From: Tridacna crocea
Lineage: Eukaryota > Mollusca > Bivalvia > Cardiida > Cardiidae
Length of the DNA: 64,000 bases
NCBI GenBank assembly: GCA_943736015.1
Contig: OX031070.1
Coordinates: 41,502,173-41,566,172 of the forward strand
Direction: 5' to 3'
Positions 41,778-52,494 of the stretch are shown here, in pieces (positions within the stretch are counted from its first letter, which is position 1; every line of letters begins with the position of its first letter). A program made the translations under genes and the position numbers. The notes below the pieces were generated by a model. The model was not told where the DNA came from and searched no databases. It worked only from the letters and a program-made list of their open reading frames with translations.

Positions 41778-42006
41778 TTAACCCATTACCACACAATCCC
41801 TACTTTTGACGCCCCTAAGAAAGAACCCTTTAGAAAACACTGTAGGAAAAGGAGAAAATGCTGGTAACCAGCATTTTCTCCTTTTCCCACAGTGTTTTGT
41901 ACCCTTCCCAGAACAAATTTTAATTTTTCAGTCACCTTTATTTTGTCGTCTGCAAATGCTTTCAATTTGAACCAGTCTAAAAATTTGTCTTGTGGTAAAG
42001 AGTTAA
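41778..42006 (-). mobile_element. TTAA-hairpin MITE
   Basis: Full length, ending 243 bp before the cassette exon at 42249. Confidence 0.87.
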
Positions 42007-42248
42007 AGGTAGCTGCTCATATTTGTTACAATTCAAAAGAAAATATATCCAGTTCTTGTAGTCAAAGTTCACAGCAAAACATTCGAATATGCTCCTTTAA
42101 GGGATTATTTTCTAACCTAAAATAAAGTTTAGCAAAGTTACAAACCAAAGAATTTATGGAGAAGAATTGAGCAAATCAGCCATATTGTTTTGATTTTGGT
42201 TTGTGATTATTCTATGTTGTGTAGCTGTTGTGCTTCTCTCCCCTCCAG

Positions 42249-42395
42249 GCGTCATGATCGGGGAATGTCAAGGTCATCAAGTGGGCTGCGCAACTATCTG
42301 CACACCAATCCCACCCAGGGTCAGAGTTCATCTAAAAGCTCTGCCCCACCCGTCAACCACCAACCCGTGTTCTTTCTGACCCAGCCTGCAGTAGT
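42249..42395 (+). CDS. NF1: Candidate NF1 cassette exon, Ser/Pro-rich, no vertebrate counterpart recognised
   Basis: The stretch is 147 bp (49 codons), phase 2 to 2, with a strong acceptor (ctctcccctccag) and a consensus donor (gtaagt). It is open throughout and encodes a basic, Ser-rich start (RRHDRGMSRSSSGLR, counting the split Arg codon) and a polar/Pro stretch (QSSSKSSAPPVNHQPVFFL). Skipping it joins SMSR to DLDQASME, exactly as in human (LTRDLDQASME). It is therefore probably an alternatively used insert just before the GRD. It could also be a chance open stretch with good splice sites. Confidence 0.68.
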
Positions 42396-42451
42396 GTAAG
42401 TATTGTGTTGAAAACCTGCGGCAGGGAATGGCATTCAAACAGACCAATGAC

Positions 42452-42895
42452 TTAACTCTTTACCACACATTCCCGAGTTTTAACAATCCTGAAGAAAGAG
42501 AATGCTTTTGACAAACATTGTTGGAAAAAGAAGAAAATGTTGGTAACCAGCATTTTCTTCCTTTTTCCCATAATGCTTTCATCCCTATCAAAAAACAAAA
42601 ATCATCAGTGAAGCACTTCTAAATTTGATTTTGTTTTCTAGAAATGGCTTGAGTTTGGTTGTGTCCAAAATTTTGCCATTTTTTGACAAAACTATAGAAA
42701 TGTCCAAATTGAAAGCATCAGGAGAAGACAAAATAAATGTTACTGAGAAATTGTAATTTGTCTTTGGAAGGGAAGAAAACATTGTAGGTAAAGGAGAAAA
42801 TGCTGGTTATCAGTCATCTATCCTTTTCTGACAGTTTTTGCCAAAGCTTTCTTATTGAAGTTCATTAAAACTTGAGGGTGTGGTAAACAGTTTAG
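42452..42895. mobile_element. Two decayed, opposed TTAA-hairpin MITEs
   Basis: A reverse copy from TTAACTCTTTACC at 42452 runs into a forward copy with the block TTGAAAGCATCAGGAGAAGAC near 42707. The first hairpin is fair and the second poor. Confidence 0.7.
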
Positions 42896-43206
42896 CAGCT
42901 ATTTATCATTTAGGGGCCATAATTATGATTATAAAGGAAATAGAGTAGCGTTCCTTTGTGTATTTATGTTTTTGCATGCTGTGGTGTTAGTACTTATGAT
43001 CAGTGTATCCCTGTGACAGACATCTAAGTTACAAACTTGCCAAAGCAAAAACATGTACATACAACAAATTAAATGTGACTCTGGCGATTAGATTTGTCTT
43101 TGAATAAGTAGAGAGCACTGTTGAAAAGGGAGATTGCTAGTTTCCTAAAATTACAAACCTTTTTTTGCCCATACCATTTTCAGTACCCGTAGAAAGACAG
43201 GATAGG

Positions 43207-43428
43207 TTAACACTTTACAACACAATGACGACTTTTGATGACCCTGTGATTGAAGCCTTTTGAAAACATTATGGGAAAAGGAGAAAATGCTGGTTACCAG
43301 CATTTTCTCCTTTTCCCACAATGTTTTCTACCCTTCCCAAACCAAATTTGATTTTACAGTCAAATTCATTTTGTCGTACGCAAATGCTTTCAATTTTGAT
43401 CACCCTATAAATTTGTTGTTTGAGTTAA
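43207..43428 (-). mobile_element. TTAA-hairpin MITE
   Basis: Perfect hairpin with TTAA ends; the GGTAAA box at the right end has been deleted (gtttgagttaa). Confidence 0.84.
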
Positions 43429-43429
43429 T

Positions 43430-43998
43430 AGGCTTAAATCTTCACCAAAGGATATGCAGTCTGCCTTGGGTGGATACTGTTCAGATACATACAGTTTTTC
43501 TTAGGAGACTGTAAATAAAGTTAAATAGAAACAGTGTTTTTTTCAAGGTTTTCTTCCATAAATCTTGGGTTTTCCTAGAATGATCTCAGTATATTTTTTT
43601 CTGACATCTTAACATGTAATTATTGCTCAAATCTCTTAATATTTCTTGCTGTTCTGTTTAATAATTTAAAATCTGATCATATATAGAACTAAATGATGTA
43701 GAGAAAGTTCAAAATGGTGTTGAAATGGGAGATTCTTTGTTCATACCAAGTTGTTATTTATGTAATCTCCTGTTGAAAGATATCCATCTATTTGTCCTTC
43801 TGTTCATCAATCATCTTTGTGTGTGTGTTTTTCTGTGTTCAAAAGCATGCCTCTTTCATGTTTTACATCTCATTATGGTGCAAGAGCCCAAAATAAAAGC
43901 TATATGGAAAACAAATGGCTAAAGTAGAATTACATGTATTTGTAATAATTCTATGCAGGGGTATATAACATACGGTTATTGACAAAAACAAAACTGTC
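43430..43998. other. Intron sequence, nothing recognised
   Basis: No exon, repeat family or tRNA-like sequence was identified. Confidence 0.5.
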
Positions 43999-44421
43999 CT
44001 AACTCTTCGCCAAACAATAAATTTTAAGACTTAACAAAAATGAAAGCACAAAATAAAAATGAAATAAGTCACTCATGATTTGAAATTTCGTTTAGGAAGG
44101 ATAGAAAACGTTGCAGGTAAAGGAGAAATTTTCTCCTTTTCCCAGAATGTTTTCAAAAGGCTTCTTTCTCAAGGTTGTTAAAAGTCTTGATTGCGTAGTA
44201 ATGAGTTAACTCTTTACCACACAGTCCCGACTTTTAATGATCATGAGAAAGAAAGCATCTGAAAACATTATGGGAAAAGAAGAAAATGCTGTCTCCTTTT
44301 CCCGCAATGTTTTCTACCCTTCCCAGATCAAATTTCTATTTTTCAGTCAAATTTATTTTGTCGTCTGCAAATGCTTTCAATTCGGACCAGTCTATAAATT
44401 TGTTCTTTGGTAAAGAGTTAA
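43999..44421. mobile_element. Inverted pair of TTAA-hairpin MITEs sharing one TTAA
   Basis: A forward copy (43999-44209) and a reverse copy (44206-44421) share TTAA at 44206-44209. Both have collapsed hairpin centres. Confidence 0.83.
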
Positions 44422-44424
44422 CTA

Positions 44425-44895
44425 ATGGTCAAGTAGCGTGCTTTGAAGTACAGAGGGCAGAGGAGCAAACCAGTAATTTCTCTTTTCCTTTCCCCTCCCG
44501 CCCTCTCAGAGAAAAATCCCATCATTGACATAAAATTTAACTTGTTGTCAGCATTTTTGCCTGCTACAGGTAAATGGTCCTCTACCTCAAATTGATCAGA
44601 AATTATGTTCTCCGGAGGTTTCAAAAAGTCATATTTTGCTGAATGATGGGTAACTTTTGTTGACCAGTTTGTAAAAATAAATATCAGAAAAGGAACTGTT
44701 TCAGAATAAGACTTTTTTTTGTGCAAAGTAATTTTGACAAAAACACTTATGAAATGGCAATGTGTTGATTTGATTTCTGTTTCAGAAAAAAACACTTCCT
44801 AATTAATCACCTCTGTAAAACAAATTTGGAATCTGCCAATGTTTCCAGAAGCCTTTTTCCTTTACGGTCACTGTTGCTCCTCATGAAACAACCCA
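44425..44895. other. Intron sequence with a non-conserved reverse open frame
   Basis: A 125-residue reverse open frame (44418-44795) shows no recognisable domain and is not supported as a gene; nothing else was found. Confidence 0.5.
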
Positions 44896-44900
44896 CAAGT

Positions 44901-45158
44901 TTAATCCTGTACCAAACAATCACTGCTTTTTAAGAGTCTTAGATAGAAGCCTATTGAAACATTGTGGAAAAAGGAGAAAGCCTATTGAAAACATTGTAGG
45001 AAAAGGAGAAAATGCTGGTCACCAGCATTTTCTCCTTTTCCTACAAAGTTTTCTACCCTACTGGAAACAAATTTCAGTTTTGAGTTAAGTTTATTCTGTT
45101 GTCTGAAAGTGTTTTTGATTGGACCAGTCTAAAATTTTATTATTTGGTAAAGAGTTAA
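44901..45158 (-). mobile_element. TTAA-hairpin MITE with internal duplication
   Basis: A stretch of about 40 bp around AGCCTATTGAAA(A)CATTGT is duplicated before the hairpin. TTAA is present at both ends. Confidence 0.83.
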
Positions 45159-45368
45159 AAGAGCCGCAGGAGAGAATATATTATCTTTCAAAGGGACGAA
45201 ATACTGTTACTATCTTTTCCGTATTTTCCCAAAAAAGGTTTCCTTCTTTCAAAGCCAAAATCATTGAGTTAGATTCACTTTGTTGGCTGTAAGTGTTTTT
45301 ACTGTTGCCAATTCTAAAATTTTGTTTTGTTTACTGCAACTTTGTATTTGCTTTATTTTGTTTTACAG

Positions 45369-45485
45369 AGACCTGGATCAGGCCAGTATGGAAGCTGTTG
45401 CAGCTCTTTTAGCTGGACTGCCACTTCAACCTGAGGAGAGTGATAGGGGAGACCTCATGGAGGCAAAATCTCAACTGTTTTTAAA
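45369..45485 (+). CDS. NF1: NF1 coding exon (entry to the GRD)
   Basis: The exon is 117 bp, phase 2 to 2, between tttacag and gtaagt. It encodes DLDQASMEAVAALLAGLPLQ, PEESDRGDL and MEAKSQLFLK, nearly identical to human. Confidence 0.97.
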
Positions 45486-46204
45486 GTAAGTTATGGGTTT
45501 ACCCCAAAATGTATATTCATTACATCACCTATTTTGGAAAGAAATATCTAAGTATTGTTATACCCCGTTTAAAAAGCCTTTACAAAGTCGAATCAAATAT
45601 TGCTGAAATGGTTAGATTTGTCTGTGACAGGATAGAAAATATTGTGAGCAAAGGAGAAAATGCTAGTTACCAAAAGCCTTTTTCTGAAGGGTCATTACAA
45701 GTTACGATTGTATTTTAAATTTTAAATATAGAGTGACTAGATGGTTACATTCTCATAAATAGGTGCCATTCTGGTATTCAAAGAGGATGGTTGTTCAGTG
45801 CTTAAAGCTCTGTGTCAAATGAAATAACCAACTATTCCTGTACAATTTACTTTACCCCTGAGTCATACAAGACCAAAGTATTACAGGATAACTTTTTACA
45901 AGGCAACAAAAATATCTTTGTCTGTACAAATATAAAGCATATGTAGTTCAATTAAATATAAATCAAGTGGTGGAATAAATCTTTGAATGGGTAGAAAACA
46001 TTATGGAAATAGGAGAAAATGCCTGTTACCAGCATCTTCTCTATTCCTGTTTATGTTTTCCAAAGCCATCATACCTTTTTCTCAATATTTTTTCAGAAGC
46101 CTGTTTCTCAGGGTCATTAAAACTCTGAATGGTGTGGTTAATGGGTTAAGCCCCTTTTTGTAACACTTTCTTCAGTTCAAGAAATATTCATCTCTTTGTT
46201 GCAT

Positions 46205-46400
46205 ATACCTCACATTGTTTATCTCTTTGTCAGATACCTCACATTGTTTATCTCTTTGTCAGATACCTCACATTGTTTATCTCTTTGTTACAGATACCTC
46301 ACATTATTTATATCTTTGTCAGATACCTCACATTGTTTATCTCTTTGTCAGATACCTCACATTGTTTATCTCTTTGTTACAGATACCTCACATTGTTTAT
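46205..46400 (+). repeat. Minisatellite of splice acceptor plus exon start (29/31-bp units)
   Basis: Seven copies of ATACCTCACATTGTTTAT start at 46205, 46234, 46263, 46294, 46323, 46352 and 46383 (the last is the true exon). They are separated by CTCTTTGTCAG or CTCTTTGTTACAG. Spacing is 29, 29, 31, 29, 29, 31, a higher-order 89-bp period. Five of the six upstream copies carry a usable CAG acceptor; the first reads TTGCAT instead. Confidence 0.97.
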
Positions 46401-46561
46401 GAATCTATTGAATGATTGTTCGGAGGAGGAACAGGACAAGGCCCTCGACCCAAACAGGAAACGTAGTACCTCCAACCTGAGTGCTTTGAGAAACTGTACT
46501 GTACAGGCCATGTCCAACTTGCTGAATGCTAATATAGACAGTGGACTCATGCATTCCATAG
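46383..46561 (+). CDS. NF1: NF1 coding exon with duplicated acceptor
   Basis: The exon is 179 bp, phase 2 to 1, with acceptor ttgttacag and donor gtaact. It encodes YLTLFMNLLNDCSEEEQDKA, RKRSTSNLSALRNCTVQAMS and NLLNANIDSGLMHSI, matching human YFTLFMNLLNDCSE and LRHCTVLAMSNLLNANVDSGLMHSI. The start chosen is the last copy of a repeat that duplicates acceptor and exon start six more times upstream. Two upstream acceptors (exon starts 46323 and 46263) are also in frame and open, adding 20 or 40 residues. Confidence 0.95.
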
Positions 46562-46713
46562 GTAACTGCTTAACCCTTTACCACATAATCCTGAGTTTTA
46601 AAAACCCTGAAAAGAGGCCTTTTGAAAACATTGTGGGCAAAGGAGAAAATACTAATAGAGTATAATGCAATTTTTTTGTGTAAAGGTTGAGTAGATTGTT
46701 TAGCCTTCTTGTA

Positions 46714-46945
46714 TTAAATTCTTTAACATACAAAAAAAATATTTAGTCTGTTCCAAATTGAAAGCATTTGTACACAACAAATTTAAAGTTGCTGAAATGA
46801 TGATTCTTCTCTTTGATAGGATAGAAAACATTGTAGGAAAAGCAGAAAATGCTGGTTACCAGTGTTTTCTCCTTAAACCACAATGTTTTCTAGAGAATTC
46901 ATTCCCAGGATCATGAAAACCCATGATTGTTTGGCAAAGGGTTAA
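46714..46945 (+). mobile_element. TTAA-hairpin MITE
   Basis: Full length but with a mismatched hairpin. A 5' fragment of a reverse copy precedes it (46570-46660). Confidence 0.8.
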
Positions 46946-47094
46946 AGCCTGGTGGCTCAGTCTGTAAAATACAGGCCTTGAAACCTATGTGTTACTCTTT
47001 TGATTTGTACAACTGATGACAGTCATTCCTGTGTCACTGCTGAGTATTTTTTTGCTGTTGTTTACATGTGAAAGCAGACGGTAGCTTTGACAGA

Positions 47095-47210
47095 ATTTCG
47101 TTCAAAGTTCTGGTAAAAAAGACCCCAGGGAAAATATGACTAGATGCATTGGCTGCTGTATTATAATTAAAATAATGTTAAAAATGATGTTGAAATCAAA
47201 CAACCCAACA
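47095..47210 (+). mobile_element. SINE-like 3' module
   Basis: CCCAGGGAAAATATGACTAG, GCATTGGCTGC and AATAATGTTAAAAATGATG line up with the module at 10775. It ends about 20 bp before the exon at 47230. Confidence 0.6.
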
Positions 47211-47229
47211 TATGTTCCTTCTTATTTAG

Positions 47230-47441
47230 CTTTGGGATATCACAAAGACCCACAAACTAGGGCTGCTTTCATGGAGGTCCTGACCAAAATTCTACAGCAA
47301 GGTACAGAGTTTGAAACTCTAGCTGAGACGGCTCTGGCAGACAGGTTTGAGCGACTGGTGGAACTGGTAACAATGATTGGTGATAAAGGAGAGCTACCCA
47401 TCGCCATGGCCCTTGCTACTGTTGTACCCACACAGCAAATG
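47230..47441 (+). CDS. NF1: NF1 coding exon (GRD N-terminal helices)
   Basis: The exon is 212 bp, phase 1 to 0, between atttag and gtgagt. It encodes LGYHKDPQTRAAFMEVLTKI, LQQGTEFETLAETALADRFE and RLVELVTMIGDKGELPIAMA, differing little from human. Confidence 0.97.
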
Positions 47442-47664
47442 GTGAGTTTTTTGACATTGATAAGAATAGATATGTTTATTTCATACAATAGGCCCCAGGC
47501 CCATGAGACAACTGTACATACTGTGCAGTTTTGATCCCTTATTGGACAACTCTGTTTATATGTGCTAAACGATTTACATAAACGACAAAATTATAGACCA
47601 AGTTGAAAGCATTTGCAGACGACAAAATAAAAGTGACTGAAAATTTGAAATTTGTGTCGAGGAG

Positions 47665-47990
47665 GAGATATGAGGCACAATAAATAATCCACAAGAGCAA
47701 TAGCCAGAGTGGGTTATTCATTGGACCTCATAACTCACAGCGTGGTTTATTAAACGATAAACCAGGTTAGAAAGAAGATTAATTTGATTCTCACATGACC
47801 TATGCTTAATGAAAGGAAAACAAACTCAAACTTAAAGTAAAAATGCGAATGCAGATTATATTTCATTGAATAACTTACTTTCTTCATGCAGAATGACATC
47901 AGTTTGTATAGAATGACGTCATTCTATATAGAATAATGTAGATTTTATCACGATTTCGTTGCACTTGTGTTAGAATGATAATTTTACAAT
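47665..47990. mobile_element. Half copy of the 24265 foldback element
   Basis: TGAGGCACAATAAATAATCC, GGGTTATTCATTGGACC, GATTATATTTCATTGAATAA, GAATGACGTCATTC and GTTGCACTTGTGTTAGAATG follow the order of the right half of the 24265 element. It is inserted into a MITE fragment (47575-47660). Confidence 0.78.
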
Positions 47991-48070
47991 GAAAATGAAT
48001 GTACAAGAGCGCTGTTGATAAAATGCACCCCTGACACACCAGTATTTTTCAAATTTTCTTTCTCTTACAG

Positions 48071-48154
48071 GATGAACTGGCTAGAGTGTTTGTAAACCTG
48101 TTTGATGCCAAACATTTACTGTATCAGCTCCTGTGGAATATGTTCTCTAAAGAG
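48071..48154 (+). CDS. NF1: NF1 coding exon (GRD)
   Basis: The exon is 84 bp, phase 0 to 0, between cttacag and gtaaga. It encodes DELARVFVNLFDAKHLLYQL and LWNMFSKE, matching human DELARVLVTLFDSRHLLYQLLWNMFSKE. Confidence 0.97.
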
Positions 48155-48432
48155 GTAAGACTGAATTATATTAACCCTAAATGATTCCAAGTTTTAATAT
48201 CTCTGAGGTGTACAGCTTTTTAAACCATCATGGGAAACAGGAAAATGCTAGTAACCAGGCTCAGGTGAGCGACTAGGGCCACTGTAAAACCCTAGACTAG
48301 TACTGGAGAAAACATGAATACACTTGAAAAACTGATTTGTGGATATGAAATACCTGAATTGATTCTGAAAGCAGAATAACACCATTCAGACAATCAATCA
48401 TTATAACTGATTGTTATTCTTCTTTTGTACAG

Positions 48433-48617
48433 GTTGAGATTGCGGACTGTATGCAGACATTGTTTAGAGGGAACAGCCTAGCCAGTAAGATCATGGCGTA
48501 CTGTTTCAGGTTTTATGGTCTGGGTTATCTACGTGAACTTCTCAATCCACTTATCATGGACATGTTCCAGAAAGAACAAGCTTGTGCCACAATGTCATAT
48601 GAGGTTGATCCTGCAAG
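48433..48617 (+). CDS. NF1: NF1 coding exon carrying the GRD arginine finger
   Basis: The exon is 185 bp, phase 0 to 2, between gtacag and gtagct. It encodes VEIADCMQTLFRGNSLASKI followed by MAYCFRFYGLGYLRELLNPL. The Arg of LFRGNSLASK corresponds to the human arginine finger (R1276, recalled), which reaches into the Ras active site to speed GTP hydrolysis. It is intact, so the domain should be catalytic. The stretch after LNPL is less conserved (DMFQKEQACATMSYEVDPA). Confidence 0.97.
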
Positions 48618-48890
48618 GTAGCTAGATGTTTGGTGTAGTTGAGAGGATTTTTTCTTCCAAAGTCTCTTTTGATTGAATTGTTTTCATGGTGTTTATTCAC
48701 CATGGTGTTTGGTAAAGTGTTAATTATTCCATGTTTGAGTATTAAAGATGTCATCCTAGGTTTTGCTTTAAATCTGTTTCGGGTTACAACAAGGGAAAAT
48801 ATATTTCAAGTTATCTGATATCTTTGTTAATTATTTCATGTTTTGAATCATGGACAGGTGATCTGTAGTTCTGTGTCAAATCTGTTTCAG

Positions 48891-48983
48891 GTTAGAACAA
48901 GGAGAAAATATAGAAGAGAACAAGAAGAACTTGCAAATCATAACACAGAAAGTATTTAATGCCATTGTAGGATCTGCTAGCAG
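48891..48983 (+). CDS. NF1: NF1 coding exon (GRD)
   Basis: The exon is 93 bp, phase 2 to 2, between gtttcag and gtaggt. It encodes LEQGENIEENKKNLQIITQK and VFNAIVGSAS, matching human LEPSESLEENQRNLLQMTEKFFHAIISSSS. Its AG end joins in frame to both candidate next exons, at 55742 and 59073. Confidence 0.94.
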
Positions 48984-49227
48984 GTAGGTTGATAGTAGTC
49001 TGTTTGAAAAAAAAAAGGATTTTTCATCTTTACAAGAAATTTATCATTAATCTTACAATTACGTTTAGAAAATGATCCACATTTTGTATTATAACATTGT
49101 AAATGGAAAGAAAATCACAGGGAAGAAATTTTCAGCAGGGAATGAGGAACAATTTTGGTTGTAAAAAATTAATTCGAAAATGTAATGCCTTACAAATTTT
49201 ATTTGAAGTTATTTGTGTTTATTGAAG

Positions 49228-49419
49228 TTAACTCATTACCAAACAACAAAATTTTAGGGTTGTCTAAATCAAAAGCATTTGTAGACAACAAAATAAAAGT
49301 GACTGGAAGATTGAAATTTGTTTTGTGAAGGGTAGAAAACATTGTGGGGAAAAAGGAGAAAATGCCGGTTAGCAGCATTTTCTCCTTTTCCCACAGTGTT
49401 TCCTGTGGTAATGGGTTAA
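49228..49419 (+). mobile_element. TTAA-hairpin MITE, right arm deleted
   Basis: After the hairpin (49340-49400) the element jumps to its terminal ggtaatgggttaa. Confidence 0.82.
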
Positions 49420-49516
49420 GGAATGACAATATGCATTAGTTTAGTATAAACGGGTATTTGATATGTTTGCTTGTTATCAAGGAACACAGTGTGGACTGTG
49501 ACCAAACAAGTCTTTA

Positions 49517-49751
49517 TAAACTCTTTACCATACAACAAAAAAATGAAGAATTGTACAAATTAGAAGCATACAATGGATTAAATGTGACTCAAATGATGGT
49601 ATTTGTGCCTGACAGAGAAGGAAAACATTGTTAGAAAAGGAGAAAATGCTAGTTACCAGCATTTTCTCCTTTTCCCACAATGTTTTCAAAAGGTTTCTTC
49701 CTCAGGGTCAGAAAATTTTGGATCATGACTTTTGTGGTAAAGGGTCATTAA
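49517..49751 (+). mobile_element. TTAA-hairpin MITE, decayed ends
   Basis: The hairpin is good (49624-49690). The right end ggtaaagggtcattaa runs into the TTAA of the next copy. Confidence 0.78.
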
Positions 49752-49978
49752 CTCTTTACCACACAATCCCTACTTTTGACAACCCTAAGAAAGAAAGCTT
49801 TTGAAAACATTGTAGGGAAAAGGAGAAAATGCTGGTTACCAGCATTTTCTCCTCTTCCCACAATGTTTTCTACCCTTTCCAAATCAATTTTCAATTTTCC
49901 ATTCACATTTATTTTGTTGTCTGCAAATGCTTTCAATTTTCGGCAAGTCCAAAATTTTGTCGTTTGGTAAAGGGTTAA
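49748..49978 (-). mobile_element. TTAA-hairpin MITE
   Basis: Full length, forming a touching inverted pair with 49517-49751. Confidence 0.88.
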
Positions 49979-50560
49979 TGCTCAGACCTAATTAGTCACT
50001 GTGGTATGCCAATAAGAATACTATACAATGACAGACCTGGAAATAAAACCATAGTAATCATGACAAATACCGTTTTTCCCTGTTACTTTCTTTTCTACAT
50101 TCATTTTATGTATTATGTTTAGCCATGAATCCCTCGTCTAACAATTCAGCATTTAAACAACCTTCGGGAAGAGGACTTTTCGAAAACAATGTGGGAAAAG
50201 AGCAAAATACTGGCAACCAGCGTTTTGTTATTTTCCCAAAAGGTTTTCTACTTATTCCATCATTTGAGAGGGAATCAGTGTAACAAATGCTTTCGATTTG
50301 GGCCAGTCTACAATTTTGTTGTGTGGTAATGAGTACCTCTTCTAGTTTTATTCAGGCAAGGTACAAAAAACTATCATCTTGTTTGAATCGAAAGTGACAG
50401 AATGGGCAAATGTCGTGTTTGAAAAGAAAATGTCATATTCTAATAGTATTGAAGACATTGTGGTAAAAGGAATAGTCGCTTCTTGAGATGTTATTCTATC
50501 TACTGTCACCTACATTCTAAATTTAGTAACAGTTTTAACATTAGTTTGACTTCATGTAAT

Positions 50561-50788
50561 TTAACTCTTTACCAAACAACATAATTTTAGACTAGTCCAA
50601 ATTGGAAGCATTTGCAGATGACAAAATAAATGTGACTCAAAATTTGAAATTTGTTTGGGGAGGGTAGAAAATATTGTGGGAAAAGGAGAAAATGCTGGTT
50701 ACCAGCATTTTCTCCTTTTCGCACAATGTTTTCAGAAGGCTTTTCTCTCAGGTTTGTGAAAACCCGGAATTGTTTGATAAAGGGTTTA
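50561..50788 (+). mobile_element. TTAA-hairpin MITE
   Basis: Full length; the right TTAA has decayed to ttta. Confidence 0.85.
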
Positions 50789-50930
50789 TTGTGCATTTTT
50801 TGCTCTGTTTATGATTCGGGAAAAGTATTGACATGTTTTATGTTTTTTTTTTTTTTGAGAAATAATCTTGTTTGATGGTGTGTTTTTGAGTATTTATAAT
50901 TATTTGTATGTATAGAAATATATGATTTGA

Positions 50931-51159
50931 TTAACTGTTTACAAGACGACAAAATTTTAGCCCTGTCAAAATTGAAAACATTTGCAGACGACAATTTAAG
51001 TGTGGCTCAAATGGTGTAATTTTTCGTTAATAGAGTAGAAAACATTGTGGGAAAAGGAGAAAATGCTGGTTACCAGCATTTTCTTCTTTTCCCACAATTT
51101 TTTCAAAAGGCTTCTTTTCCAGGAGCATCAAAAGTCAGCATTGTGTGGTAAAGGATTAA
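50931..51159 (+). mobile_element. TTAA-hairpin MITE
   Basis: Full length with both TTAA ends. Confidence 0.87.
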
Positions 51160-51200
51160 TGTGTGTCACTTAACCATTTTAAGGGCCAGTTACAGTTGTG

Positions 51201-51263
51201 GACAGTGTAGATCAAGATCAGACTGTACATTAATTTGCAGTCTGATCTTTCATCTACTCTATC
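51201..51263. repeat. AAGATCAGACTGCAC palindrome, diverged copy
   Basis: GTGTAGATCAAGATCAGACT and TTGCAGTCTGATCTTTCATC with a longer, mismatched centre. Confidence 0.7.
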
Positions 51264-51376
51264 AGCCTTGCTAAAACATACTAGCCAAAAATTAAAAGCA
51301 TGAAATTGCAATAAACAGAAGTTGGCCAGTGTTGAGATTAAAAAAAAAAAAGAAAAAAACAGTTGTCTTGTCTAAG

Positions 51377-51779
51377 CATCTTCGCGAGCCAAGTTTACGA
51401 TCACTACATGGATCTTACTTTAGTTGATTGAGCCCGATTTCGAGATTCCCGTGATGCGCCCTCTATTGGATGCTGGTTATTACTCCCCTTTACATCATAT
51501 TTCTAAAAGCAAATGAAATATCGATTTACAAACCGCTTACGAATACACATGAAGCAATAAGCAGACATCCATGTGGGTTTCCATGTTTTACCTTTTATTC
51601 GAAAGGTAGAGACCTTGTTCTATTTTTATCAAAGATGAAATGCTACGAGCGAATTCATTCGTTGCAGCTAGAGCTGGCTGCATCCAATGAAAAAGCGTAT
51701 CGGGTGAAGGTAAAAATCAAGCTTGATCCGCCAAGGGTAGAGTAGCGTAGTGAATCGTCGGCCTTTGCTTGCGAAGATG
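51377..51779. mobile_element. hAT-like MITE with 8-bp target duplication
   Basis: Inverted ends CATCTTCGCGAGCCAAG and CATCTTCGCAAGCAAAG extend imperfectly for about 32 bp to ...CACTAC on both sides. A perfect 8-bp direct repeat TGTCTAAG flanks it (51369-51376 and 51780-51787). The 8-bp duplication fits the hAT superfamily. Confidence 0.85.
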
Positions 51780-52265
51780 TGTCTAAGATACTAAATCTTG
51801 CGTCTGTATTCACCTACAGTTGAGCCATGCTCTGTAAAAAGGGGGCTAAATACATCACCATTGTGTGTGATACCTAGGGTACCATACTAGCAAATCATCA
51901 CAGTATATAACAGATCCATAAAACAAGTCAGAGAATCATAGGGTATACTGGTCCTTTGACATGTAGGAAATTTATCAAGAGCCAAAAGTTTTGGTACAGG
52001 TCAGCCTGTGCAGGCCTGTACTGGTGTCAGTGCTTTTTGCAACTGCACTAAGCTCCCTTTTCACAAATTTTATTTACCTTTATAGTCTTATTTAAAATTT
52101 CAGAAATATCACAGTTTTCGATTGGTTTAACCAAATTGTGTAACCAGTCTGAAATTGTGTGTGTGTTTTTTTAATTTAAAACAATTTTGAGAACTAGACA
52201 AAATGCTGGTAAAGGCCCAGTGGTGTTCAAAAGTAAACAATGCAGATGATGATATGCATTTACAT

Positions 52266-52494
52266 TTAACCCATTACCACACAATCCCTACTTTTGACGC
52301 CCCTGAGAAAGAAGCCTTTAGGAAACATTGTGGGAAAAGGAGAAAATGCTGGTAACCAGCATTTTCTCCTTTTCCGACAATGTTTTCTACCCTTTACAAA
52401 ACAAATTTCAAATTTCCAGTCACTTTTATTTTGTTGTCTGCAAATGCTTTCAATTTGGACAAGCCTAAAATATTGTCGTTTGGTAATGAGTTAA
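52266..52494 (-). mobile_element. TTAA-hairpin MITE
   Basis: Full length with both TTAA ends. Confidence 0.88.

Noticed and set aside
44418..44795. 125-residue reverse-strand open frame as an intronic gene
   Set aside because: Composition looks like AT-rich non-coding DNA, with no family resemblance, promoter or conserved motif.
46273..46665. 130-residue open frame starting MFISLLQIPHIIYIF as a separate gene
   Set aside because: It is the NF1 exon at 46383 read together with the upstream repeat and the downstream MITE.
51470..51745. 91-residue open frame inside the hAT-like MITE
   Set aside because: No recognisable domain; it is internal to a 403-bp non-autonomous element.
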